A stretch of DNA of 64,000 nt from Methanothrix sp. Its GTDB lineage: Archaea > Halobacteriota > Methanosarcinia > Methanotrichales > Methanotrichaceae. Positions 32,871-42,476 of the stretch are shown here, in pieces. The notes beneath the pieces are model-generated. The model did not search any database. It saw only the letters and a program-made list of their open reading frames with translations, and was not told the DNA's origin. The DNA lies in assembly GCF_016706325.1 (NCBI RefSeq), contig NZ_JADJJX010000001.1:124001-188000 (forward strand). Reading direction: 5' to 3'. How positions within the stretch are numbered: position 1 is the first letter of the stretch; every line of letters starts with the position of its first letter. A program made the translations under genes and the position numbers.

Positions 32871-34184
32871 TTAAATCACAAAGAGTTTTTTTACCTTGGA
32901 GAGAGCATCCGGCATAGACATCACAAAGACCCGGTCGCCGGCTGACACCCTGAGGTCATCATAGGGGACGATCGGCATGCCATCTCTCAGTATCATTCCA
33001 GCCAAAGAGCCCTTGGGAAGCTCTTTGGATATCGATTTTCCGATGATCTTCGAGCCCGGCCTGGCGATGAAACCCACCAGCTCCATCCTCTCATCGCTCA
33101 GTGTGATGACCTCCTCTCCGCCGATCACCCTCTGGAGGACGGCATCAGCTGTCACCTGCCCGGGGCTGATCGCCCTGTCCACCCCCACCATCTCGAAGAG
33201 CCTGATATAGGCATTCCTGTTGACGCGGGAGAGGATCTTCTTCGCTCCCAGTTGTCTGGCCAAGAGGGAGCATAACAGGTTCTTATCATCAAGCCCGGTT
33301 ACGGCAAAGACAACATCCATCGTCCCCGCCCCCTCCTCTTTAAGAAGGGAGAGGTCAGAGCCATCGCCATTGAGGATCATCGTCCCTGAGAGCTTATCTG
33401 CAATCTCAGCGCAGCGATCGGCATCCTTCTCTATGATCTTGACGTCCATGTCCATCCTCTCCAACTGGCTGGCCAGGTAAAAGCCCACCATTCCTCCGCC
33501 CACAATCATCGCCTTCTGGGTGGCCTTGGACTCATGCAGCATCCTTCCCAGGGCGGGGATGGATCTGTGGTCACACAGCAGCATGAGATGATCGTTTTCC
33601 TTCACTTCATCGCCCTTTTTGGGGATAGCTATCTCACCTGCCCGGTTTATGGCGATCAGGTTGCAGTTGTTGGGAAGGATGATATTCTCCACCGATCCTT
33701 GGATATTCATCTCATCGGTCACCTTGAACTCCACCAGATTGACCAGCCCATTGGCCAGCTCCCGGTTCATGAGCAAGGAGGTGAAATAAAGAGAGCCTGC
33801 CATATCCTCGGCCATGGTCAGCTCTGGACAGATCATGAAAGATATGCCTACCTCCTTTCGATCCTGGACTGGCTGATCTATGTACTCCGGATTGCTCACC
33901 CTGGCGATCGTCTGGCTCACCCCAAAATGAGAGGCTATGATGCAGGTTATAACATTCACCTCATCGTTTCCCGTCACAGCGGCAACGATATCCGCCCTCT
34001 TGACATCCGCCTCGGAGAGGAGCCGGGCATTGGCGGCATTACCCTGCAGGACCTTAACATCCATGTCCTGAAGCCTGGCACAGGCATCGGGATCTTTGTC
34101 TATGACAGTCACATCATGATCGGTATGCAACTCGCTGGCTATGAGAAAGCCCACCTCGCCAGCCCCCGTGATCAGGATTCGCAT
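32871..34184 (-). CDS. trkA: Trk potassium uptake regulator TrkA
   Basis: The 437-residue cytosolic protein has two RCK halves. Each begins with an NAD-type Rossmann motif (ILITGAGEVGFLIASEL and MIVGGGMVGFYLASQL) and ends with a TrkA-C domain. TrkA binds NAD(H) or nucleotide and opens TrkH. It is the first gene of the trkA-trkH pair; a 32-base direct repeat lies upstream. Confidence 0.95.
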   Translation of the reverse strand: MRILITGAGEVGFLIASELHTDHDVTVIDKDPDACARLQDMDVKVLQGNAANARLLSEADVKRADIVAAVTGNDEVNVITCIIASHFGVSQTIARVSNPEYIDQPVQDRKEVGISFMICPELTMAEDMAGSLYFTSLLMNRELANGLVNLVEFKVTDEMNIQGSVENIILPNNCNLIAINRAGEIAIPKKGDEVKENDHLMLLCDHRSIPALGRMLHESKATQKAMIVGGGMVGFYLASQLERMDMDVKIIEKDADRCAEIADKLSGTMILNGDGSDLSLLKEEGAGTMDVVFAVTGLDDKNLLCSLLARQLGAKKILSRVNRNAYIRLFEMVGVDRAISPGQVTADAVLQRVIGGEEVITLSDERMELVGFIARPGSKIIGKSISKELPKGSLAGMILRDGMPIVPYDDLRVSAGDRVFVMSMPDALSKVKKLFVI

Positions 34185-34219
34185 CTTGTTTCCTCCTGCG
34201 GTATTCCAGCCATATTCTG

Positions 34220-34283
34220 CCCATTGAGGGCCCTTTCAGCTGAGAGCCCCTCCCATTGAGGGGCCTTTCCGCTGGGAGCCCCT
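34220..34283. repeat. 32-base direct repeat upstream of trkA
   Basis: Two adjacent copies of a 32-base unit beginning cccattgagg and ending gagcccct differ at a few positions. They lie between the divergent trkA and larC genes, so they could hold regulatory sites, or be slippage products. Confidence 0.6.
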
Positions 34284-34359
34284 CCCATGTTGGTTCCTGG
34301 ATATAAGCCTTTTCTGACCGGCCGATCTGTATATATCGGCAGAACGCTCAGGCCTATGC

Positions 34360-35577
34360 ATGCTTGCCCTTCTCTTTGACCCCAATGCCGGCGCAGCCGG
34401 AGACATGATCATGGCCTCGCTCCTCGATCTGGGGGCAGATGAAAAGAGGGTCCGTAAGGCTGTGGAGTCGGTGGGCTGCAGCCTGGAGATCGCTCGGGAA
34501 GAGAAGGGGCACATCGCCGCCACCAGGGTGCGGGTGAGCTCCGATCGGAGGTATCACTCATTGGAGGAGGCGGTATCCATACTCCAGGGCTCAAGCCTTG
34601 AGGGCGAGGCCCTGAGGAGAGCACTTGCCGCTCTGGACATCCTGGCAGAGGCGGAGAGCCGGGTTCACAATATTCCCAAGAGCAGGGCCCATTTTCATGA
34701 GGTCGGTGCCCTGGATGCGCTCGCAGATATCGCCGGCTCCTGTGAGGCTGCCAGCAGCCTGGAGACGGAGGTGATCCTGTCCCGGCCAGTCTCCGTAGGC
34801 GGGGGATATGTCCAGTCTGCTCACGGGCTTCTTCCCGTTCCCGGGCCGGCAGCCCTGGAGATCCTGAGGGCTTGGGATATTCCCTGGATGGGGGGGCCGG
34901 TGGACGATGAGCTTCTCACCCCCACTGGGGCGGCCCTCCTGGCGGCTATTGTAGACGAGTTTGTCCCCCGCTTCCCCTTAATCGAGGCGGAGAGGGTGGG
35001 ATATGGCGCGGGCAGCCGGGACCTGGCCGTTCCCAACCTGCTGAGAGTGCTCCGGGCACGGCTCGCCCCTCCTGCCGGTAGGGCTGCAGGGGATCATGAT
35101 AATCCTGATCAGCATAAAGACCGGGTAGTGCAACTGGAGAGCAATGTGGATGATATCACCGGCGAGATACTGGGCCATTTGATAGAGCAGCTCATGCAGG
35201 CTGGAGCACTGGATGTCACAGTCAGCCCCGCTGTGATGAAGAAGGGGCGGAGCGGGAATATCATCCGGGTCATAACCAGCCACGAGGATATGTCAAATCT
35301 GGCCGGGATGATAGTGAGGGAGACGGGGTCACTGGGGGTCAGAGTCTTTCCCAGCCTGCACCGTTTTGTGGCGGAGAGGGAGATGAAGGCGGTGGAGCTG
35401 GAGATCGGGGGAGAGACCTATAAGTCTGCTGTTAAGATCAGCCGGATGGACGGCCACCTAATCAATGTCAAGGCAGAGTACGAGGACTGCAAGGGCATTG
35501 CAGAGAGGGCAGGCCTGCCCTTGCGCATAGTCATTAGAAAAGTGGAGGAATTGGGTTGGCGGGCAGCAGATCTCTGA
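34360..35577 (+). CDS. larC: LarC nickel-pincer cofactor insertion protein
   Basis: The 405-residue protein matches LarC: start LFDPNAGAAGDMIMASLLDLG (LFDPNAGAAGDM), the GGGYVQSAHG and PVPGPAALEIL motifs, and the QLESNVDDITGEILG segment of the C-terminal half. LarC adds nickel to a modified NaMN to make the pincer cofactor of lactate racemase-like enzymes. No larB or larE is in the window. It is divergent from trkA. Archaeal homologs may serve other Ni enzymes. Confidence 0.93.
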   Translation: MLALLFDPNAGAAGDMIMASLLDLGADEKRVRKAVESVGCSLEIAREEKGHIAATRVRVSSDRRYHSLEEAVSILQGSSLEGEALRRALAALDILAEAESRVHNIPKSRAHFHEVGALDALADIAGSCEAASSLETEVILSRPVSVGGGYVQSAHGLLPVPGPAALEILRAWDIPWMGGPVDDELLTPTGAALLAAIVDEFVPRFPLIEAERVGYGAGSRDLAVPNLLRVLRARLAPPAGRAAGDHDNPDQHKDRVVQLESNVDDITGEILGHLIEQLMQAGALDVTVSPAVMKKGRSGNIIRVITSHEDMSNLAGMIVRETGSLGVRVFPSLHRFVAEREMKAVELEIGGETYKSAVKISRMDGHLINVKAEYEDCKGIAERAGLPLRIVIRKVEELGWRAADL

Positions 35578-35860
35578 TTCGTGCCATCCCTTTGATCACC
35601 ATTTGATCGATGCCGGCTATCTGATCTATGCTGGTTATCATAGCCATGCTGCCCGCACGCCCTCTTCTTTAAATCCTTCTCATCACCCTCATCAATCTCA
35701 TCACGTTCATCAATCTCAGCACTCTGATAACACTTGCATTATAATAATATAGTATTAGCTGTAATTCCTGTTATATATAGTTTTTGTAAATAATATGATG
35801 ATGGCAGGATATGCCTTAGTCGCAAGATTGATTAATCTGCCCAGAGAGAGTCCTCCTCTG
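35578..35860. other. Intergenic region before hemL
   Basis: There are 283 bases with repeated tcatcaatctca-like words (35680-35720) and an A+T-rich stretch (35750-35800) with tatatagtttttgta that may hold the tetrapyrrole operon promoter. No gene is seen. Confidence 0.35.
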
Positions 35861-37129
35861 ATGCGTTTTGACTCTTCCATCCGGCTCTTTGATAGCGCCA
35901 GAAGGCTGATGCCTGGCGGGGTCTCAAGCCCCGTGCGCGCCATATCTCCTCATCCCTTCTACACCGCCCGGGCAGACGGCCCCTATCTATGGGATTGCGA
36001 CGGCAACAGGTTCATCGATTACTGCCTGGCTTACGGCCCTATGATCCTGGGCCACCGCCATCCAGCGATAAGAGACGCTGTGGCCGATCAGATGGACCGG
36101 GGATGGCTTTATGGCACCCCCAGCGAGCTGGAGGTCAACCTGGCCGGGAGGATATCCGGCCATTATCCCAGCATGGAACGGCTGCGCTTTGTGAGCAGCG
36201 GAACCGAGGCCACCATGGCTGCGATTCGCGTCGCCCGTGGCAGCAGCGGCAAAGATATGATCATCAAGATCGAGGGCGGCTTTCATGGCGCCCATGACAG
36301 CGTTCTGGTGAAGGCGGGCTCAGGGGCCACCACCCTGGGGATTCCCGATTCACAGGGTGTTCCTGCAGATGCCGTCAGGAATACTCTCCAGGTGCCCTAT
36401 AACGATCCCGCTGCCCTGGAGGAGGTCATGGAGCAATTCTGCGGCCAGATCGCCTGCCTGATCATGGAGCCGGTCCTGGGGAACATCGGCCCCATCCTGC
36501 CGGAGAAGGGCTACCTGCAGGAGGTACGGCGCCTAACTGAGAAGAACGATATCCTCCTGATCTTCGATGAGGTCATCACCGGCTTCCGCCTATCCCTGGG
36601 CGGGGCACAGGAGCTCTTTGGCATCAAGCCCGATCTGACCACTCTGGGAAAGATCATCGGCGGAGGCTTCCCCATCGGGGTCTTCGGGGGGCGGGCCGAT
36701 CTGATGGACCGGGTGGCTCCTGGGGGAGCGATCTATCAGGCGGGAACGTTCAATGGAAGCCCAGCTTCACTGGCGGCTGGCCTGGCGACCCTGGATGTCA
36801 TGGAGAAGGAGAACACCCTCCATAAGCTCAACCGGATGGGCGCGGAGATGAGATCGGCCCTCAAAGAGATAGTAGAGGACCTCGGCCTGGACTATAGCGT
36901 GGTGGGCATAGCCTCCATGTTCAAGATATTCTTCGGCCCGGAGCCTCATGACTATGCCCAGGCCTTAAAGTGCGATCGGGCCGGCTATCTGCACCTCTTC
37001 CGCAGGATGCTCAATTCCGGTGTCTTCCTCACCCCCAGCCAGTACGAGACCGATTTTATCTCTGCAGCGCACACCCAAGATGTGATCGAGACCACCCTGG
37101 AGGCGTTTCGCTCCTGCCTGAAAAGCTGA
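35861..37129 (+). CDS. hemL: Glutamate-1-semialdehyde 2,1-aminomutase
   Basis: The 422-residue PLP enzyme has LMPGGVSSPVRA near the start, the glycine-rich EATMAAIRVAR, and the PLP lysine in TLGKIIGGGFPIG. It turns glutamate-1-semialdehyde into 5-aminolevulinate, the first dedicated tetrapyrrole precursor. The start at 35861 (MRFDSSIRLF) matches the family; the open frame extends 22 codons further upstream. The end runs straight into hemC. Confidence 0.96.
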   Translation: MRFDSSIRLFDSARRLMPGGVSSPVRAISPHPFYTARADGPYLWDCDGNRFIDYCLAYGPMILGHRHPAIRDAVADQMDRGWLYGTPSELEVNLAGRISGHYPSMERLRFVSSGTEATMAAIRVARGSSGKDMIIKIEGGFHGAHDSVLVKAGSGATTLGIPDSQGVPADAVRNTLQVPYNDPAALEEVMEQFCGQIACLIMEPVLGNIGPILPEKGYLQEVRRLTEKNDILLIFDEVITGFRLSLGGAQELFGIKPDLTTLGKIIGGGFPIGVFGGRADLMDRVAPGGAIYQAGTFNGSPASLAAGLATLDVMEKENTLHKLNRMGAEMRSALKEIVEDLGLDYSVVGIASMFKIFFGPEPHDYAQALKCDRAGYLHLFRRMLNSGVFLTPSQYETDFISAAHTQDVIETTLEAFRSCLKS

Positions 37130-37131
37130 TT

Positions 37132-38049
37132 GTGGGGACGAGGGGCAGCCCTTTAGCCCTGCGCCAGACGGAGATCGTCCGGGAGAGGCTGAGCTCTCTG
37201 GGCATCCAGACTGAGCTGCGCAGGGTGAAGACCAGCGGGGACCTCTTCCTGGACAAGCCCCTTCACCAGCTTGGTGGATTTGGGGTCTTCGTGACGGAGA
37301 TCGACGAGCGCATGCTCGCAGGAGAGATCGATCTTGCTGTGCACAGCATGAAGGACCTTCCCAGCAAGAGGCCTGAGGAACTGTCCCTCTCTGCCGTCCT
37401 GAAGCGGGACTCCCCCTACGATGCCCTCCTCTGCCGGAGGGATTCAGCTGAAGGCATAGAGGAGCTTGACTGGGGAGCAACAGTGGGCACATCGAGCATG
37501 CGGCGGGCAGCTCAGCTTCTCCGCGCCCGGCCCGACCTGAATATCTCAAGCCTGCGGGGTAATCTGCAGACCCGGCTGAGAAAGCTGGAACAGGGAGAGT
37601 ATGATGCCATCGTCCTGGCCGAGGCAGGCCTTGAGCGCATGGGCCTGAACCCTGGGCATGTGAGGCTGGACGGGGAGAGGTTCGTTCCCTCTGCCAACCA
37701 GGGGACGATAATTGTGGTTGCCAGGGCCGGGTCCCTGGCTGAGGCCTGCTCTCGACCCCTCGATGATGCTCATACCAGAACTGAGACCATGATCGAGCGC
37801 AAGATCATGGAGGTGGTGGGCGGAGGCTGTGTGGTCCCCATGGCAGCCCATGCGCGAGTGGAGAAGGAAAAGGCCAGGGTGCTGGCGGAGGTCTTATCCC
37901 GGGACGGCAAGCGGTTCGTCCGCCTGGAGGAGAGCATCCCTCTTGAGGAGGATTATCTGAGACTGGCAGAGGATATAGGAGAGCGGCTGATGAGGATGGG
38001 AGGAAGAGAGCTGGTGGATGAGGCGGTGAGGTTTTTTGGCAATAGGTAG
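37132..38049 (+). CDS. hemC: Porphobilinogen deaminase (hydroxymethylbilane synthase)
   Basis: The product is about 305 residues. It begins GTRGSPLALRQT and has the dipyrromethane cofactor cysteine in the later GGGCVVPMAAHA segment (about residue 230). A run of arginines marks the substrate site (SSMRRAAQLLRARPD). It joins four porphobilinogens into hydroxymethylbilane. The only sensible start is GTG at 37132, two bases after the hemL stop. It overlaps cobA/hemD by 14 bases. Confidence 0.94.
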   Translation: MGTRGSPLALRQTEIVRERLSSLGIQTELRRVKTSGDLFLDKPLHQLGGFGVFVTEIDERMLAGEIDLAVHSMKDLPSKRPEELSLSAVLKRDSPYDALLCRRDSAEGIEELDWGATVGTSSMRRAAQLLRARPDLNISSLRGNLQTRLRKLEQGEYDAIVLAEAGLERMGLNPGHVRLDGERFVPSANQGTIIVVARAGSLAEACSRPLDDAHTRTETMIERKIMEVVGGGCVVPMAAHARVEKEKARVLAEVLSRDGKRFVRLEESIPLEEDYLRLAEDIGERLMRMGGRELVDEAVRFFGNR

Positions 38050-39538
38050 AGTTTGTCTGGTGGGAGCTGGCCCCGGAGATCCGGAGCTGCTGACTGTCAA
38101 GGGAAGAGAGAGGCTCATGGAGGCAGATGTAATCCTCTTCGACCGGCTGCTCGACGGCAGGATGCTGGAGGGGTTGAATGCAGAGCTGATCGACGTGGGC
38201 AAGAATGCGGGCAGGCACAAACTCAGGCAGGAGGAGATAAACCAGCTCCTGGTAGAGAAGGCAGAAGAGGGAAAGATAGTGGTTCGGCTGAAGGGCGGGG
38301 ATCCCTATCTCTTCGGCCGGGGAGGGGAGGAGGCAGTCGCCTGCCGGGAACGGGGAATACCGTTTGAGGTTGTCCCAGGAGTCACCTCGGCCATCGCCGC
38401 TCCCGGTCTGGCGGGGATTCCAGTAACCCACAGAAGGGTGGCCTCGGCCTTGACCATAGTCACCGGCCATGAGGAGCCGGGAAAGGAATCGCCACTGGAT
38501 TGGAATGCCATTGCCCGGCTTGAGGGAACTTTAGTGGTGCTGATGGGAGTATCCCGGCTGGATGAGAACACAGACAAGCTCATTCAGGCGGGAAAGCCTC
38601 CCCAGACACCAGCAGCCATAGTGGAGAGGGGTGGCTGGCCGGATCAGAGGCTTGTATCCGGGACCTTGAAAGATATTGCCGAGAGGGCAAAGAGAGAGAA
38701 GGTGCAGTCCCCAGCCATTCTGGTGGTGGGGGATGTAGTCCGTCTGGCAGAGGCGCTTGCTCCGGAGAAGATCGCCATCCTCAGGCCGGCTGGCCAGCAG
38801 GAGGAGTCGGTGGCTTTGGCGGAGCGCTATGGATTTATTCCCCTATCCGCTCCGGCCATCGCTCTGAAGAGAAGGCCTCTGCCAGCTGATCTGCTGGAGA
38901 GGATCGATGCTGCAGAGTGCGTGGCCTTCACCAGCGCCAACGGGGTATACATCGCCCTTGAGGATAAGGCCATATCCAAGGCCTTGGCAGCAAAGAGGAT
39001 CGTGGCCATCGGCCCCCGGACAAAGAAGGCCCTGGAGGAGCATGACATCGAGTCGGAGACGCCGGAGAGCTACAGCTCAGAGGGTCTGGAGAGGATGCTC
39101 AAGGGCAGGCACAAGAGCATCCTCTTCCTGCGCAGTGCCCAGGGGAGCAAGTATCTCTCGCGCGGCCTGAGGGAGGCGGGAATTGTGGTGGACGATATTC
39201 CCCTTTATGAGGTGGTGGACTCCTCCGACCCCCGCTTAGACCGGCTGATAGAAGAGGCGGAAAAGGTGGATATCTTCGCCTTCACCAGCTCTTCCACTGC
39301 CCGAAACCTCCTTTCAAGGGCCAGGGAGATGGGGCGGGAGGAGAAGTTGCGAGATGCTCTGGCCAAGTCCACAGTGACCGCCATTGGCAAGCCCACTGCC
39401 GAGGAGCTATTCCGCCTGGGGGTGGCAGTGGATATAATCCCGGAGAGGTTCACCTTTGAGGCGATGCTCGAGGCTCTGGCCAGGAGGAAGAGGGCCTCTG
39501 GCATTGATCCAGGGGTGACGAAGGATAAAATGGAGTGA
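38036..39538 (+). CDS. Fused uroporphyrinogen-III methyltransferase and synthase
   Basis: The 500-residue product fuses two enzymes. Residues 1-245 are the SAM-dependent uroporphyrinogen-III C-methyltransferase CobA/SUMT (GAGPGDPELLTVKG, RLKGGDPYLFGRGGEE, GVTSAIAAPGLAG). Residues about 250-480 are HemD (uroporphyrinogen-III synthase), with the AFTSANG loop. Together they make uroporphyrinogen III and precorrin-2 on one chain, feeding sirohaem, F430 and cobamides. Start is TTG at 38036, inside hemC. Confidence 0.95.
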   Translation: MAIGRVCLVGAGPGDPELLTVKGRERLMEADVILFDRLLDGRMLEGLNAELIDVGKNAGRHKLRQEEINQLLVEKAEEGKIVVRLKGGDPYLFGRGGEEAVACRERGIPFEVVPGVTSAIAAPGLAGIPVTHRRVASALTIVTGHEEPGKESPLDWNAIARLEGTLVVLMGVSRLDENTDKLIQAGKPPQTPAAIVERGGWPDQRLVSGTLKDIAERAKREKVQSPAILVVGDVVRLAEALAPEKIAILRPAGQQEESVALAERYGFIPLSAPAIALKRRPLPADLLERIDAAECVAFTSANGVYIALEDKAISKALAAKRIVAIGPRTKKALEEHDIESETPESYSSEGLERMLKGRHKSILFLRSAQGSKYLSRGLREAGIVVDDIPLYEVVDSSDPRLDRLIEEAEKVDIFAFTSSSTARNLLSRAREMGREEKLRDALAKSTVTAIGKPTAEELFRLGVAVDIIPERFTFEAMLEALARRKRASGIDPGVTKDKME

Positions 39539-39548
39539 TGAAGTCTAC

Positions 39549-40715
39549 ATGATCATATTTTCCAAAGCCCTGGCCGACCAGGCCACTGTATGGGAGGCCC
39601 TGCGGAGATCTGAGTCCTGTCAGGGTCAGGACATCCCCGCGGATCTTCTCCGCTTCTCCGCCCAGACAAAGCCGGTGGTGATGTGGAATCTGACCAGGCG
39701 CTGCAACCTTGCCTGCAGCCATTGCTATATGGATGCCATCCCCCGAGAGGACGATGAGCTGAGCCTTGAGGAGGGGGTGCGCCTGACAGACGAGCTGGCG
39801 CGAATGAAGATACCGATTCTTATTCTCACCGGCGGCGAGCCTCTCATGAGCCGCAACTTCTTCCCCCTGGCCTTCCATGCCCGGGAGGTGGGATTGAGGA
39901 CGGTGGTATCGACCAATGGCACCCTGATCACCCCAGAGGTGGCAATGCTATTGGCTGAGGCTGAGATTCGATATGTAGGGGTCAGCCTGGACTCTGCCCT
40001 GCCCGCAAAGCATGACGAGTTCCGGGGGGTTTCAGGAGCCTATGAACGCGCCCTCCAGGGGCTGAGGAACGCCAAGGATGCGGGGTTGAGAACCGGCCTG
40101 AGGGTTACTCTGACCCGGGACAACTGGCAGGACATCCCAGCCCTCATCAACCTGGCCCTGGAGGAAGGCATCCCTCGCTTCTGCCTCTATCATCTGGTTC
40201 CCACTGGTCGAGGGGCAGGGATATCGGATAAGGATGTAAGCCAGGAGCAGCGCCGCAGCGTCATCCGCCTGCTGGCCGAGGCGGCAGTGGAGCTTAGGGA
40301 TAAAAATATCGAGATCCTCACCACCGACTCCCCCATGGACGGGGCATATCTGCTTGAGATCTTGAAGGGGGATCCGAGAAGGGATTATGTGCGCAGGCTC
40401 CTGACCAATGCTGGGGGCTGCTCTGCCGGGATCAAGGTGGCCAACATCAGCTATAAGGGTGATGTTCACCCCTGCCACTTCATGCCCCAGGTGGTGGTGG
40501 GCAACGTCCGGGAGAGGCCCTTCCAGGACATCTGGATCGACCATCCCGCCCCAGAGCTTTTGGCACTGCGGGCAGTTAAATCAAATCTCAAAGGGGAATG
40601 CGGCGAGTGCAACTATCGCGATCTGTGTGGAGGATGCCGCCAGAAGGCCTACTATTATAACGGCGACCTCCTGGGAGAGGATCCCACCTGCATCGTAGAG
40701 AACAGGAGAGGCTGA
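39549..40715 (+). CDS. ahbC: AhbC-like radical SAM protein of the sirohaem-to-haem pathway
   Basis: The 388-residue radical-SAM protein has CNLACSHC (C-x3-C-x2-C) near residue 54 and a C-terminal SPASM set (CHFM, CGECNYRDLCGGC, CIVE) for two auxiliary clusters. In the Ahb pathway AhbC removes acetate side chains from 12,18-didecarboxysirohaem to give Fe-coproporphyrin III. AhbD is a close relative and cannot be ruled out from motifs alone. It lies directly after cobA/hemD, supporting the pathway. Confidence 0.78.
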   Translation: MIIFSKALADQATVWEALRRSESCQGQDIPADLLRFSAQTKPVVMWNLTRRCNLACSHCYMDAIPREDDELSLEEGVRLTDELARMKIPILILTGGEPLMSRNFFPLAFHAREVGLRTVVSTNGTLITPEVAMLLAEAEIRYVGVSLDSALPAKHDEFRGVSGAYERALQGLRNAKDAGLRTGLRVTLTRDNWQDIPALINLALEEGIPRFCLYHLVPTGRGAGISDKDVSQEQRRSVIRLLAEAAVELRDKNIEILTTDSPMDGAYLLEILKGDPRRDYVRRLLTNAGGCSAGIKVANISYKGDVHPCHFMPQVVVGNVRERPFQDIWIDHPAPELLALRAVKSNLKGECGECNYRDLCGGCRQKAYYYNGDLLGEDPTCIVENRRG

Positions 40716-41069
40716 ACTGCTATCATCATGGGGGTGATTCCCAGGCGAGCTGGATTGGCCTCTCATTTGGGAGGGGCCGGCTTGCTCTCCTTCTCTTTAT
40801 CCCCGTTCGCTCCATCCTCTCTTCTTACCCGCTCTATCTTACCCTCATTATTCTGCCTCGCTTCACCCTCCTCCTCCCTATTCTCTCCCGCTCTATTCCT
40901 ACTCCTCTCCATTCTCTTCCGCTCTATCCTCTTCCTTTTCTACCCCCCCGGGCCTTCCCCTGCATTCCCCCTCCTTCGCGGGCCATTTTATCTTCTCTCC
41001 CTGGGTGGTGCATCACTCCCAGAAGTCATATCTGAGATCAGCTACATTATAATGAAATGAATAACGTAG
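40716..41069. other. Pyrimidine-rich intergenic region
   Basis: This region of about 350 bases is rich in CTCT/TTCC words and holds no credible frame. It ends near a TATA-like acattataatg (about 41043-41053) before the small lysine-rich ORF. Confidence 0.35.
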
Positions 41070-41225
41070 ATGGACGGAGGCGGTAAATTGACCCACCATG
41101 AAGAGAAGAAAAAGAAGAAAGCGGAAAAGGCAACAAAGGTTGAGCCCATAAAGCCAGGCGACAGGAGGAGGAAAGAAGAAGGGTCTTCTCGATACCTGCC
41201 AGTGGACTGCCAGCAGTGCTATTGA
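41070..41225 (+). CDS. Small lysine-rich hypothetical protein
   Basis: A 51-residue frame starts MDGGGKLTHHEEKKKKKAEK and ends DCQQCY. It is highly charged, with no membrane segment, and starts about 20 bases past a TATA-like element (about 41045-41053). A CxxC occurs at the end. The opposite strand frame is weaker. I do not recognise it. It could be a nucleic-acid-associated small protein. Confidence 0.4.
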   Translation: MDGGGKLTHHEEKKKKKAEKATKVEPIKPGDRRRKEEGSSRYLPVDCQQCY

Positions 41226-41317
41226 CTTTATAGTAGATCTCTATTTTCCAATTTTTATATCGCCAAGAATTGAGATCGCCCATAAGGCCAATAGATTTAA
41301 CTATCTCCGTCGGCAAG

Positions 41318-42427
41318 ATGCATATTGTGCGATCGATCCAAAAGACCCAGGCCAAGCCTCAGGGAGCAAAGCCGGAGAGGAGAAAAGCAATCGGGGCAAG
41401 GTTCATCCTTCTGCGCCCAGCCGGCTATCCCTTGAAGAGCATTTTTCAGGAGTGCCCATCCGTCTCCGATGCCAGGCTCTTTGAGCTATATGCTCGGGAG
41501 CAGTGGTATGGTGAGGAGGTAAACCCCGGATGCTACCTCTTCGACCGCAGACTCTATCCTGACTATGCCTTCCAGGTGGTTAAGGCCTACCCCAGGAACT
41601 CGGTGGTCGGTTTCCAGACCACCATCAAGGTGGAGCAGAAGGCAGAAGCGAAGAAAAAGGTCAGCTATGATGTCTCCTTTGAGGATGTAGTGGGGCAGGA
41701 GATGGCCAAACGGAAGGTGAAGATCGTGGAGAGGTATCTCCAGGACCCGGAGAGGTTCGGGCGCTGGGCACCACACAATATCCTCTTCTATGGGGTCTCT
41801 GGCACTGGGAAGACCATGATCGCCAAAGCCCTATCCACCCGGGCGGGAGTGCCAATGCTGGCTGTCAAGTCCACCAGCCTGATCGGGGAGTTCGTGGGAG
41901 AGGGCGCAAGGCAGATCCACAGCCTCTACGAGAAGGCGGAGGAGATGGCCCCTTGTATAATTTTCATCGATGAGCTGGATGCTATCGCCCTGGACAGACG
42001 GTATCAGGATCTGAGGGGAGATGTCTCTGAGATGGTAAACTCCCTGCTCACAGAGATGGATGGAATATCCAGCCGGCTGGGCATCTGCACCATTGCCGCC
42101 ACCAATCAGATAGAGGTCCTGGATGCTTCCGTACGCTCTCGCTTTGAAGAGGAGATCGAGTTCAAGCTGCCGGATGAAGATGAACGCCTGCAGATACTGC
42201 AGAAGAATGCCTGCACCCTTCCCCTGGAGATGGAGGGTGTGGATCTGAAGGGGATTGCCAGACAGACGGAGGGCTTCTCAGGACGGGATCTGGTGGAGAA
42301 GGTCCTCAAGGCAGCGCTGCATCATGCCCTGATGGACGAATGCAACATCACTCAGCAGCATTTGGAGGAGACAATATCGAGAGCGCGCCGGGAATTCCGT
42401 CAGCCTCCGTTTGAGATGTTCTCATAA
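41318..42427 (+). CDS. Archaeal AAA ATPase (COG1223-like)
   Basis: The 369-residue protein has an N-terminal domain of about 120 residues and one AAA module: Walker A YGVSGTGKTMIA (about 163-174), Walker B CIIFIDELDAIA (about 218), sensor 1 ATNQ and the arginine finger RSRFEEE. The start at 41318 (MHIVRSIQ) follows a TATA-like tttttatat about 65 bases upstream. The family is conserved in archaea without a known substrate. Confidence 0.85.
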   Translation: MHIVRSIQKTQAKPQGAKPERRKAIGARFILLRPAGYPLKSIFQECPSVSDARLFELYAREQWYGEEVNPGCYLFDRRLYPDYAFQVVKAYPRNSVVGFQTTIKVEQKAEAKKKVSYDVSFEDVVGQEMAKRKVKIVERYLQDPERFGRWAPHNILFYGVSGTGKTMIAKALSTRAGVPMLAVKSTSLIGEFVGEGARQIHSLYEKAEEMAPCIIFIDELDAIALDRRYQDLRGDVSEMVNSLLTEMDGISSRLGICTIAATNQIEVLDASVRSRFEEEIEFKLPDEDERLQILQKNACTLPLEMEGVDLKGIARQTEGFSGRDLVEKVLKAALHHALMDECNITQQHLEETISRARREFRQPPFEMFS

Positions 42428-42476
42428 CTGCAAGGAAGCCCTTTTGTACTTTCAAGTCAAATAAGCTCCGACCTAC

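Noticed and set aside
36965..37549. Minus-strand frame opposite hemL/hemC
   Set aside because: It is antisense to two clearly supported genes, and its composition (R, S, C, P) is typical of a shadow frame.
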